A stretch of DNA of 64,000 nucleotides, taken from assembly GCF_014905175.1 (NCBI RefSeq), contig NC_057790.1, positions 27,244,469 through 27,308,468 on the forward strand, read 5' to 3'. A model generated the notes under the pieces. That model saw nothing but the letters and a program-made list of their open reading frames with translations. It did not search any database and was not told the origin of the DNA. Positions 11,165 through 23,318 of this stretch are shown here, piece by piece. Each line of letters starts with the position of its first letter. Position 1 is the first letter of the stretch. Source of the stretch: Aphidius gifuensis. Lineage: Eukaryota; Arthropoda; Insecta; Hymenoptera; Braconidae. Made by a program: the position numbers and the translations under genes.

Positions 11165-14100
11165 ATGACAAAAAGATTAACATTGGTGGAACAAAAAAAA
11201 ATTCAATGGGCCAAAGAAAAAGGTATTTATAAATATTTCTTTTTTTTAATTGAAATAAACAATTGAATTGTTTTTTATAATTATTTTTAAAAGAGGAAAT
11301 GGCACGACTTAATAACCATTGGGATTTAATAAAACATCATAATCCAGTACGCACAACAATCAGGTAGAAAAATTAAATATATTTTGTTGAAAAATAAATT
11401 AATAGGGGTGTGCGAATATTCGAAAACTCGAATAATTCGTATCGAATACGAATCGAATATTCAATTCGAAAATCGAATCGAATTATTCGAATTTTCGAAT
11501 AGTCGAATATCTACGAATAATTCGACTATTCGTCATTATTCGAATTATTCGAATTTTCGAATATTCGTATAAAGACGAATAGTCGAATAGTAACGAATTA
11601 TTCGACTATTCGAGTTATTCGAATATTTGTATAAAGACGAAGAGTCGAAAGGTAACGAATAATTCGGCTATTCGACTGTATGTTTTTAATTTTTCGAATT
11701 AAAATGATTTAATGCATTTAACAATTGTTCTAAATGGAAGATAATTGTGAGAATGATTGAACCCAAGCATGAGATAATTTTTTATTTATATTATTTTAAT
11801 GAATTTATTGAATACTTATTAATAGAATACAGAATATAGTATTAATCTTATACTCGGTTCCATTTACTAACAAATACAGCCATATTTTACATTTATATTA
11901 ATATTTATTGATTACACTTTTTCATCACCTTATCAATCATGGAATAAATAAGAACTTCGTTCAATTAATTAAAAAGAAAGAAATAATTACAAAACAAAAA
12001 TCATTATATTTATTACAATAGTGGTTTTATAAATTTGTTTAAAAAAATAATCAAAAATAATAAATATTTCATAGTTAATTTTTTTCTATTTTTTTTACAC
12101 TTTCTTTACATATATCATTCATTGATAAAAAATATATTAAAATGACTATTAATACTATTCAACTACTATTCCGACACCTCTAAAAAGTTAGCACACCACA
12201 ATGTAGTTAGAATTAAAATTTTATGCTTTTTTTGTGCTATTTTCGTGTGGAACTCGCGATTTTTGTGCTTTTATATATTTTTTTTTATGCAATGTTGTGC
12301 TAGCTTAATATTAAGTTAACAAACTTCTTTAATAATTATTTTATTCTCATAAACTCTCGATCAAAACTATGTGCTTTTTATGTGTTTTAATTCTACGTTT
12401 GAATAAATTTTTTATTTCAATTACTTTTTATTGAAATAATTTTTTTAGCACAACATTTTTAGGAAAAAAAAAAAAAATATTTGAATAAAAAGTAATTTAA
12501 AAAAAAAATTAACTCAAACGTAGAATAAAAACACATAAAAAGCACATAATTTTGATCGAGAGTTTATTAGAATAAAATAATTATTAAAGAAGTTGTGTTA
12601 ACTTAATATTAAGCTAGCACAACATTGCATAAAAAAAAATATATAAGAATATAGAAAAATATATAACATAAAATTTTTCATTCTAACTATATATTAGTTT
12701 GTGTCCATTGTGGTGTGCTAACCTTCTACAGGTTATTCTGACATGGAATACGAGAATATATTTTTTTGAAAATTTAGTTTTTTTTCGATTATATATTCAA
12801 ACGAGTTTATGAAACTACTATTAAAAAAGAAATTACTGTAGCCAATAGTAGCTAGTTTTAAAAGAGAAGTTATTAATTCCGACACATTCTAAAAAAATAA
12901 AAAAATGAAAAAATTATAAGACTTTTATTTTTGAACTACTAATTACTATCAACTACTAACGATATTAAACTAGAAAAAAAAATAAAAATTCAAAAATTTT
13001 TGATCGGGAGAATGGCATTTAAAAAAAAAAAAAAATATCAGTTAATGGTTGAACTATACTATCAAAAAATAATTCACTTATATCAATTACTATCATAAAA
13101 GAATCAAAAAAAAAAATTATAAATTTTTTATTCAAACTTGAGGGGCCAAGTTCACAGACCTGAAAACCGAGTCTTTTCTATACCCAAAAATTAATGATTT
13201 TGTTTTGTAATTATTTTTTTCTTTTCAATAAATTAAACGAAATTCTCAATTATTCCATGATTGATAAGGTGATGAAAGAGTGCAATCAATAAATATAAAT
13301 AAATGTAAAATATTGCTGTATTTGTTAATAAATGGAACCGGGTGTAAGATTGATACTATACTTTGTATTCTATATTAATAAGTATTCAATAAATTCATTG
13401 AAATAATATAAATAAAAAATTATCTCATGTTTGAGTTCAATATTCTTACAATTATCTTCTATTTGGAACAATTTTTGAATGCAATAAATCATTTCAATTC
13501 GAAAAATTAAAAATATACCGTTGAATAGTCGAATAAGTGAATTATTCGTTACTATTCGACTATTCGTCTTTATACGAATATTCGAAAAATTCGAATAGTC
13601 GAATAATTCGTTACTATTCGACTATTCGTTTTTACACGAATATTCGAAAATTCGAATAATTCGACTATTCGAAATGTCGAATAATTCGATTCGAATTACA
13701 GTCGAATAGTACTATTCGATTCGATTCGATTCGAAGACTATTCGCACACCCCTATAAATTAAATTAAATAAAAAAATAAAAATGTATATAGAACAAGATT
13801 ATCGTCAAGGGAACAATCTTCTTCTTGTAATCAAAAAATAGTTCGTGCCAGTGGACAGTATGGTAGCACAACGAGTCTCCAGAGTCTTGAATTTTCAGCT
13901 GGTGGTAGTATGATCAATATTCTTGATCGTAATGAATTTACAGGAACAATGAGAACAAGAAGTCCCAGTTTACCTCCAATTTATACCAAAGAAAATCATC
14001 ATCATCATCATCAACAACAACAACAACAACAACATGCCAACAATAGTCAGGTTAATTATCTCATTTAAATATATTATCATAATACGAAATATGTGTAGCT

Positions 14101-16946
14101 ATGGAAAAACATATTTTATATAACTTGAAAGAAAAATCGATTCTAGCGTTTAAATCCGTAACTCGGTTCAACGAACTTTTGTATACATATATATATATAT
14201 ATATGAAATAACTTGGAAAAGTAATTTACCTTGTCTTGCAGGATAGGTATAGGTATATAAAAAAAAAATAAAAGAAAATAAAATAGATTACATGTTATAT
14301 TGTCGTTTTAACCCTAATATACAAATAACAAAAAGCAACAACAACAGCAGCAACAGCAGTTGGCAGTTGAGTTTGATCGTTGACAAGACCTAGTCGTACC
14401 ATTTCGTTCATCGTCACGATATTAAAATAACAATTTATTTTCCGAGTTTCTGACCCAAATACATATATACATTATACAATAACATTTGTAATTTAATCAT
14501 CATAATAATGCCAAGTCAATAAACTTTATTCATCTATTTTTTATGCAGAAAATATTACAATTAAAAGGAGATAAGACTACTCGAGATGCCAAATATAAAA
14601 ATGGCTCATCAAAAAATATGCCATATGAATTAGAAAGAGAAGATGAGACTTCTGGTTATGCAAGTGATTCTGTTGAAGCACCAGTAAACAGTCATAATAT
14701 CAGTCATCAACATCATCAAGTTTATCCGGCAATGATTAATAATGATAATGTCATGTCATCAGAAAAAACTTGGAAAAATCCATATTGTGAAATGCCAAAT
14801 ACTACAACAACTACAACTGCTGGTTCAGTGTCTGAAACATCAAGAGGATGTTCAATAACACGATTAGGTGATATCAATAGACAAAGATGGGGAAGTGTTT
14901 GGCAAGGTGAATCATCAAAAGATCCACCACAGCATTCTTGGCTCGAAAGAGGATTATCAAGACTTGATAATTCTAGTCAGGTAAATATATTTTTTTCTTT
15001 AATCTTTTTTCATTAATAATAATGTATTAATAATTGTTGTTGCTGTTGGATTCATCAAGATATTGGTAATTAATCATGAAAATACAAGTAGTCCAGACAG
15101 TTCAACAACTGGCTCATCAAATTGTGATTCAAAAACTTATTTACGTGGTCATAATATACCAGTTGATATACACATACTTGAAGAACGTGAATTGCGTCGA
15201 CAAAAAGCATTACAACTACAAAATGCAATAAAACAACAACTTGAAGAAAATGATAAAAAACGTAAAGAAGAAAAAATTAAAAAACAACAAGAAGAATATG
15301 AGGAAGAAGAAAGAATTAAAAAAGAAAGATGTTTAGAAAGGGAAAGGTATTTGTCTACAATACATACATACATATATATTACAAATAATAATAATTTATA
15401 TCATGAAAAATTAATTACAGACTAGAGCAAGAAGAAAAAAAAATGAAAGAAAAAGAAGAGGCAAAAATTAAAAAAGAAGAAGCAATGAGAAAAATTATTG
15501 AGAATGCTGAAAAACTTGCAAAAGAAGAAAAACGACATCGTCGTCAAGTTAATGATTCAACTGAGCATATCAAAGAGGTCAACGACCATTTACCATCAAA
15601 AGTCACCACTACTATTGATGTTCACAAAGTTCAAGAAAATCAATCCACCACTATTGACTATACACCAAACAATAATAACAACAACAATAATAGTCAAGAA
15701 AAAAATGATGAAAAAATCAAGGAAAATATTAATATCAATATTAATAATGAAGAAAAAAATATAAATAATAATAAAGATTTAAATTTTGAAATATTAGATA
15801 ATTTAAAAATGAAAAATTTATTACGACTTCCTGTTAATAATGAAGTTGCAATTGTTTTGACTGGTCGACTTGATGACTCGGATCTATTGAATCTCGTTGT
15901 TAATACAAAATCTGATTTATCAAAAAATAATTATTACTCAAACTCAATAATTAATGAATTTATTAAAAATCCATTGACGGATTCATCATGTTCACCAAAA
16001 GATAAAACAATTGAATATAGATTATTAACACCAAGCAAATACAGATCATTGATGACCGCAAGAGAATGTGCAACTCAAACTGACGGAGAAAATGAGACAT
16101 TTAATCAACAAAAAAATAATAACAATAGAAAAAATAATGAAAAGTTAATATTTTATTTTTTTTATTCTTTTAAAATATGATAGTAATAATAATAAAAATA
16201 ATAATTTAAATTAAAAATTTAGATCAACAAGTACAAATGAGGAAAAATGTGCAAGATCAAAATCACAACCACGAGCAAGTATTGATTCTCGTCCCAGGTG
16301 GAATGCCAATAGGTAATTTATAATAATAACAATTGTGTTCGATTTAAGTGATTAAAGTTTTGTCTAGGCCTGGTACGAGATACAGAACACAGAGTGAAAA
16401 AGATCCACATTATCAAAGACGTTTACGAATGCGAAGACGACGTATTGAATCAAGTGATGATAGATCAAGGTAATATTCTAAACATATTATCATACAAATT
16501 ATTTGCTTATTAATTTATATTTAATTGGTAATTATAGATCACCATCATCAGAACGAAGAAAAATAAATAATATTAAATTAAAAATAAGAAATTTAACACG
16601 TCGTAATATTAAAAATAATCATTCAGATGCTGATTTATCAATGGACAGTTTAAATTCAATTGTTCCATTGAGAATTGATGAAAATGGAAGAATTAATGTT
16701 CATAATAATGAATTAATTATTGAAAAAAATAAAATAAATGACAAAGTTGATTCGTGGCACGAACATGATATTATTTCTCAATTGGTAACATTAAAAAATG
16801 TAAGTTGATTATAAAAAATTCAAGGATATTAAAATTAATATATATATTTTTTTGTTTCAAATAATGTATTCAAGGGTCTACTGGCAAAACAACAAGAGTG
16901 GGATTCAGAAAGATGTCTAATTTCTCCAAGTGCTGATATTTATTAA
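11165..16946 (+). CDS. CCDC66-like coiled-coil protein
   Basis: Ten exons: 11165..11222, 11294..11363, 13792..14050, 14549..14980, 15060..15346, 15421..16143, 16223..16312, 16368..16469, 16538..16799, 16875..16946; 784 aa. The N-terminus has KKIQWAKEKEEMARLNNHW. The middle has His/Gln runs and a low-complexity stretch. Residues about 290-390 form a long charged coiled coil (RRQKALQLQNAIKQQLEEN, then KKRKEEKIKKQQEEYEEEER) matching my recollection of the CCDC66 domain. Further on are RPRWNANRPGTRYRTQSEKD and a short LLAKQQEWD-type end. CCDC66 proteins bind microtubules at centrosomes and cilia; that role is inferred from family resemblance. Intron 2 (11364-13791) is swollen by a fold-back transposon. 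The 3' end is only 166 bp from the next ATG on the same strand. Confidence 0.7.
11405..13752. mobile_element. Fold-back / MITE-type DNA transposon with long terminal inverted repeats
   Basis: The ends are GGGGTGTGCGAATA and its complement TATTCGCACACCCC-like, flanked on both sides by TA (11403-11404 and 13753-13754), a probable target-site duplication. Each arm is several hundred bp. The outer part is dense TTCGAATA-type motifs, the inner part includes a block at 11876-11950 mirrored at 13250-13330 (for example ACCTTATCAATCATGGAATA against its complement). There is no open reading frame of note, so it is non-autonomous. It lies inside a CCDC66-like intron. Confidence 0.85.
12187..12722. mobile_element. 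Second fold-back element nested inside the first
   Basis: Begins GTTAGCACACCACAATG and ends with the exact reverse complement of it. The arms are palindromic over most of the 536 bp; for example ACTCTCGATCAAAACTATGT at 12354 is mirrored near 12550-12565. It sits near the centre of the larger element. A clear target duplication is not visible (TCTAAAAA on the left, CTTCTACA on the right). Confidence 0.75.
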
Positions 16947-17112
16947 AAACCCAATAAATAAATAAATAAAAAATTAATCTTTTTATTATTTTTTAATTTT
17001 TCAATAAATAGAGGCTCGTTAAAATATAATAATATATGATTTGCATTACTGTATTTTTTTTTTTTTTGATATTCAATTTTGATGTAAAAAATATTCCTGA
17101 TAAAGATTATCA

Positions 17113-18148
17113 ATGGCATTTCAATTGGATGACTTGTTGAGGGATGACAAAAGGGATGGTAATTTAATACCAGATTTGAGTAAAGCCACTTGCAATACAC
17201 AAGAGGAATTTCGTCGTTTACGAGAACGTTGTCCAGAATATAAAATAAAACCAGAAAAAGTTGGTAAAATCTTTCACCAAGTAATATAATAAGTTAAATT
17301 AAATCGACAAATTATTTAATAGGTAAAACGTGATGATGTCAAAGTGAGAGATAAAGATTTTTCATGGAAAACAACAAAAAAAGAATTAAAATCAGTTGAA
17401 CGTGATTGGGGATATGGTGATCCAGTACCACCAGATATGATTACATTGAATCTTCAAGAATTACAACAAGTTGCTATTGATTGGCGAATGTTGACACCAC
17501 TCAGACCAAAATTACGACTTGATGAAGAAATGTTTTCACGTCTGGTTTGTTAATTATTATTAATTGAATTTGTTAATTAATCAAGTAATTAATTAATAAC
17601 ATTTATATTGACAGGTTGAAATGGGAAAATTAGAAATGAAAACATTGGCCAAAGAAAGACGTGTAATAACAAGTCCAATAAGAAGAAATAAAAATCGTGC
17701 TGGAATAATTGAAAGTAGTGTTAAAATATGTGGTGAATGTGGTGAAGAATATTGTTTTGGTGAATCATGTGGTGATATACTTTATGATTCATTTACACGT
17801 ATTGTTATTAATCAACAACAAAAAAAAAATAAAATATCAAATGATACCAGTACAATAATTGCTGGTCTCAATAATGTTCATAATAAAAATAATAAAAATA
17901 AAAATAATAAAAGAAAAAATCATAAAAAAATTACAAGATGTAAAATTATTGGCTCATCAGCTAAAAAAAATGTTGGATTACTTGGAAAAAGTCATAAATC
18001 AAAATGTAATAAAAGTAAAAAAACAGTTGTTATCAATGAGGATCAAAATCAATATGAAGATATTGAAATTAAAAAATTTAAAAGAAAATGTACAAATTAC
18101 TCGAAAAATAAAAAAAGTAAAAGTTCATCATTGTCATTAAAAAAATAA
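17113..18148 (+). CDS. Unrecognised basic protein with a Cys cluster
   Basis: Exons 17113..17280, 17323..17544 and 17615..18148 give 307 aa. I do not recognise the family. The N-terminal 170 residues are non-repetitive and look constrained (FRRLRERCPEYKIKPEKVG; ERDWGYGDPVPPDMITLNLQ; VAIDWRMLTPLRPKLRLDE). A cysteine cluster follows (ICGECGEEYCFGESCGD), which could bind zinc. The last ~110 residues are a Lys/Asn-rich tail, probably disordered and possibly nuclear or nucleolar. The promoter must lie in or next to the 166-bp gap after the CCDC66-like gene, or the two share a transcript. Splice junctions are all phase 0. Confidence 0.7.
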
Positions 18149-20325
18149 ATAATTAACGTGAATTTATTTTTCAAGAGTTTTTATTTATTATATTAAGGTG
18201 CTTTTTCAACGTAATTGGAATATACAATTTTAATTTATTATTTTGTTCATTTTCGAAAAATTCATTCTTTATTTTTTTTTAATATATATTTTCATTTTCT
18301 AGTAATGCTCAATTTTACATGCACAAATCATCATTAAAATTAAAAGTATATAATTTGTTACTACAACAACAATATTTTTGATAATAGATTCAAAAAAAAA
18401 AAAAAAACTCATTTCAACTTATCAAAACATAGCTATTTTTAAATTTGTTTTCTGTCATTTTGGCAAATAATAATATTGATATTATTATTATTATTATTAA
18501 CATTCAAATTGTTTAACAATGTATTTTTTCTAATAATTCACAAAACGAAAATAATAAAACAAACTAAAAAGCCAGTAAACATTTATCTTTAAATAATGAT
18601 TATTATAATATTACTAGAAAGAAATAGCAATTATTATCAGCACTTGTTATTTCCCGATTATAAGATTAATTATTTACAAATATTTACTTAATTTTTATTA
18701 TTCAAAATATGACATTTTCACATTTACTTGTTGTTTTACAATTTTTTGCATGATTTAAATCGTTGATTGGAGGATTATATTATATTTAAAATGTCTTTTA
18801 TTTATTTTTCTCTTTCTCTCTCTTTCTCGCTTTTTTTACATATTTTTCTTGATTTCATTACAAAAATATTGTCAATAATAATTGTAACAAAAAAATCCAT
18901 TTTGATAATATTATTTAGGCTCGACTCATTTCGATTGGTAATTTATTTTTAAGTACCCAACCCAATTTTTGATGTTTATCATCACAATATTCAAAATGAG
19001 TTTAATTATGTAAATATTATATACTATTAAAAAGAAGAGAAAAAAGTATTTTTTTTTTTTGTTTAATTGTCGGTGATATTAAGCAAAGAGAATAACAAAA
19101 TTTATTTATTTTTAAAAAATATTTAATTAGATGCCATTCAACCAAAGTGTGTGTCAGGTATCGAGTACACTTATCACATTTTAATTCTAGCATTACAAAT
19201 TGTCTTAATTTTTTTGTTTTTAATAGATGTGATTTATTTTATTTATCAAAAAATCATTTTTTGTTTAAATAAAAATATGATTCTTTCTCAGCCTTTACAA
19301 CACTTGTTATTTTATTCAATTAATTAATTATTAATGACATGATTATTATTATTATTATATTATATTAAACCATCACCATCACGAGGAAAAAGTCTTTGAA
19401 ATAAAATATTTTATCTCGAGATATTTTCATTAAATGCTTTTGTGTAATTTTTAAATTTATTCATAACAAAAAGCCACTGGGTTACTTTTCTTTATCATCA
19501 AAAATATGTATAAAAAAAAAATAAATATATACTAATATCGTTAAAACAATTATTTTAAAATTCAATTTCTTTCATTGCACCTTTTTTTTTTTTTTTACTA
19601 ATTGGCACAGCTTGAAAATTTATCTCGTCAATATATTGGCAACAATCACCAATAATGTATTACAATAATAAATTAATTTAGAAAAAATGTTTTGATTTGT
19701 TATTTGTTTGTTCAACTGTTATTTAAAATTCGGAAAAAAATAAATGAAAAATATGTTCAGAAGGTACTGAAGTGGCACATGAAATATTTTATAATTTCGT
19801 TTCGTTTTATTTCGTTTTTTTTTTTTTAAATTTACTGTGAGCAATACTTTGACGATATTGTTTCTTTGTAAGGTGAGTGTGTATGTTTGTGTGTGTGTGT
19901 GATTTTTTTAAAAAATATAATTTATATATACCTCTATAATATTTATATAATATATATGTATTCATATGCGAAATGATGATTATTCCATCAATCCAGATAT
20001 AAATTATGTACACGAATAAAAAAAGAAGAATTATCAACTTTTCATTATTACTATTATTATTTGTTTTATCAAGCCTTGTTTAACAAGTGCACTGATCATG
20101 CACTAATAATTAATCAGAAATCATTTAATTTCTTATTTATTTATTTATCTATTTATTTTTTCCCTTTTTTTTTTCATTTTTTCAATTTTTATTTAATTTT
20201 TTTTTGTTTCTATTTTTTTTTTCTCTTTCATCATCATCATCATCATCATTATCTGCTTCTAGCAACAACAATCATTGATGCTTTTAAATTTAATTGAAAT
20301 TAATTATTCATTTTAATTAAATATT
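18149..20325. other. Gene-free interval with both genes' 3' flanks
   Basis: Convergent 3' ends of the 17113 gene and the LYRIC-like gene. The sequence is AT-rich with long T and A runs, a CTTTCTCT run near 18815, a GTGTGT run near 19885 and a CATCAT run near 20228. No coding sequence is seen. Confidence 0.6.
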
Positions 20326-22171
20326 TCAATTATCTTTGCGAGCCTTCTTTTTACTTTTTTTTTGAGGCTTGGCTTCTGTCCAAACATCTGCAATAAATAA
20401 TCAAATAATTATATGTTTAAATAATCAATAAGTAGTAGTAATTTAAATAATAATATAGATAATAATTTTAAATACCTTCCAATTCATCAAAGACTGCACC
20501 AGTTTTTTCAACAATTGCTGGAGCTTTTGGTGCTTCAACAATAACAATTTCAGTCTTGACTTGTTCGACTTTTTTATCAACTTTTTTTTCAGTTTTTTTT
20601 TCATTTTTTTTTTCAGCTACTTTTGCTGGTGATTTTTTAGTTTCAACTGGTACATCAGCAATAATAACAGCAGCTGGAATATTTTCATCTTTGTTCACAT
20701 CTTTGTTACTTGATTTTTTAGCTTTCTTTGATGATTTAACACTTTTTTTTTCTTCTTTTTCTGGTGCCATTATTATTTCCTAAGAAAAAAATAAATAAAT
20801 ATTTTATAATTTTTTTATTTAAATTGATGATTAAATGTTTTTTTACCTCTTTAACTTGTTCTTTGACTTGTTGAACTTGTTGAATAATTTCATCAACTTT
20901 ATCTTCAACTTTGCCATCAACAATTATATCTTTTTTATTATTTTTTTCTTTGAGTTCTTTATTTTCACTTTCTTTAGCAATTTTATCCTTGATTTCAGAT
21001 TTTTCTTGTTCCTTGACATCTTTGGCATCATTTATTTGCTCAATTTTTTTATTATTTTTTTTATTTTTTTTTGGTGTTTCTTCTTCTTTTTTGGATCTTT
21101 TATTTTTCTTTGAAAATGCCTGTTCCCAATCACCTTGAAAATAAAATAAAATAACAATTATTATGATTATTATTTTGCAAATTTTAATATAAAATAAATA
21201 AACAAACAAAGAGAAAAATACCTTCGTCAAAGTCAAGTGGCTTTTCCAAAACTTGATTTTTGAGATTCTTTTTATTTTTGGTTTGCTCAGCCTTGTTCTC
21301 TTTTCCAGATTTAGCATTAATTATTTGAGTCTTGTCTTTCTTGGCAACGTTAGCAGCAATAACTTGTCTGTTTTCATCTTTTCGTTCTTTCAATTTATCC
21401 TCAACGTCATCATTCTTTGTTGATGATTTTTTAGCTGGTGATGATTTTTTAGCACTCTTTTCATTTGCAGTTACTGAAGAATTTGTTGCTACTGCTGTTG
21501 TCGTTGTTGTTGATGATGATGATGATGATGATTTCTAACAATGTAAAATTAAATACATAAAAATAAATAAAAATTTTTTCAATTAATCAATTAATTAAAT
21601 TCAATGAACATAAATGATAATAAATTAAAATATTATATCAAGAAAATTTAATTTAGATTAAACAAAATTAATTAAATTAAATATTGTATTGCATTTTGAA
21701 GCCTAATGCACTAATGAATGCTTTCCAGCTGATTATTATATATTATCATATGTGTGTGTATACAAGTACAAGTAGGTGGATGTATGTGTGTGTGTGTTTT
21801 ATATGCACATTAAAACGATGGGAATAAATAAGAAAAAAAAAAAAAAATTGTACCACCATATGGCACAGTATTTTGTATTGAATAAATTGCATAAAATCAA
21901 ACATGGCGATATTATTGTTATTGATAATTTAAATTTGTATTGATGGCATATAAAAATAATTGAAATATAATATATTTACTTTATTATCCTTGGTTTTGCT
22001 CCGTTTTTTGTTGGCTTGTTTCCGGTCCACGTCTGGGGCAGCTGAGAGTTGAGCAAATGGTGGTTGTTCAGCATTTTTAAAGCCAAATAAAAATACTAAA
22101 ATAGCTCCAATCAGTACAACACAAACTGGAATTACGTACTGGAATTGTTGGAGAAGCAAACTCAAATCCAT
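20326..22171 (-). CDS. LYRIC / metadherin (AEG-1)-like membrane protein
   Basis: Exons 21980..22171, 21222..21534, 20847..21133, 20476..20779 and 20326..20387 give 385 aa, with every junction in frame. One N-terminal membrane segment is visible (about 13-33, VIPVCVVLIGAILVFLFGF), then a highly charged, Lys/Glu-rich, low-complexity body. Two family landmarks support the call: DFDEGDWEQAFSKKNKRSKK resembles the LYRIC DEGAW region, and the end VWTEAKPQKKSKKKARKDN resembles the vertebrate SWESPKQIKKKKKARR end. In vertebrates LYRIC is an ER and nuclear-envelope scaffold that binds SND1. The insect protein is shorter than the ~580 aa human one. The low-complexity composition makes homology weak outside these landmarks. 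Confidence 0.65.
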
Positions 22172-23318
22172 GCTTGACTTTATATATTTTTTTTATTTTA
22201 TGAAAAATTTACTTTTAACTGTAAATAGTTTTTATTGAATATATGTTTTTTTTTTTTTAAATCTACCTGTCACAAACTCTTAAACACACTTTTGTTTTTT
22301 TACTTTGGAGAATAAATATTCTTTTTTTTTTTTTATTAAAAATCTCAAGTGTCTACAAGTAAAATTGAGTAAAATTTAACACGCGGCGTATTGTAAAACA
22401 CAAGTGACACGAGTGTCTGACGGAAGACAAGTTTTTTTTTTTCTTCCTTTATTTTTGATTGTGTGTGCATGCAAAAAATACAATAATGACACTAGCACAA
22501 CAATATTATATTGTCATATATATATATACTATATTTGTACAGTGATGATGATGATGATGACACGACGGCTTGGCAAGTTGGCACACATCAACATTCACAC
22601 ACACAACCACATATAAACATAATAACAATGATTATCAATTATTGTCCCTCTGGTGGATTTATCAAGCCAATAGCTGACACCCCCGCTGCTGACGCGGCTG
22701 TGACTTGCCACCACAAAAGTCAATTGAATTTCCATTAAAAAAATTAAATCATAATTCACAATAATTCATATTGTTCGTTTACGTAGTCATGCAATCATGT
22801 TTGTCGATTTATAAATTTATTTTTTTATTTTTTTTTTTGTTAATTAGATAATTTAATTTCACTTTGATATTTTGCAAAAAGTTGTCATTGATAAAATGAA
22901 CAATGTATTTAAACAAATATTTCGCGAAATTATTTAAAATATTTTTAAAAAACAACTAAAAATATTTCGATTTAAATATTTTTATTTCGATTTGATTTGT
23001 GATTTTTATGAAATAATTAAAAAAAAAAAGCCATGTACAAATAATATAATTAATCAATGAAAAATACTTTTTTCTTTTTATTTACCATTTATAATAATAA
23101 ATAAAGAAAAATACAACATGAAAAATTTCAATAACATTTAACTAATAATTGGACTAGGAAAATTCTATTATTATTATTTACAGAGAGATACACATGGAAG
23201 AATTTAAATTCAATAGAATTAATTAATGAATTAATAATTAGATAATGATTTAATTGGAATTAGTCTTTGTTATATTTTATTTGTTTGTTTATACTAATAA
23301 TATTAGCTTTTATTAGTG
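22172..23318. other. Intergenic, LYRIC-like promoter side and RNPC3 3' flank
   Basis: AT-rich, with a GATGATGATG run at 22540. A less AT-biased patch near 22640-22730 has no coding similarity that I recognise. No gene is seen. Confidence 0.55.

Noticed and set aside
11384..11572. 62-codon frame in the fold-back element
   Set aside because: It arises from the TTCGAATA repeat array and is not a transposase.
20835..21113. Phe/Leu-rich plus-strand frames opposite the LYRIC-like gene
   Set aside because: They are the complement of Lys/Glu-rich codons; no signal peptide logic or splice support.
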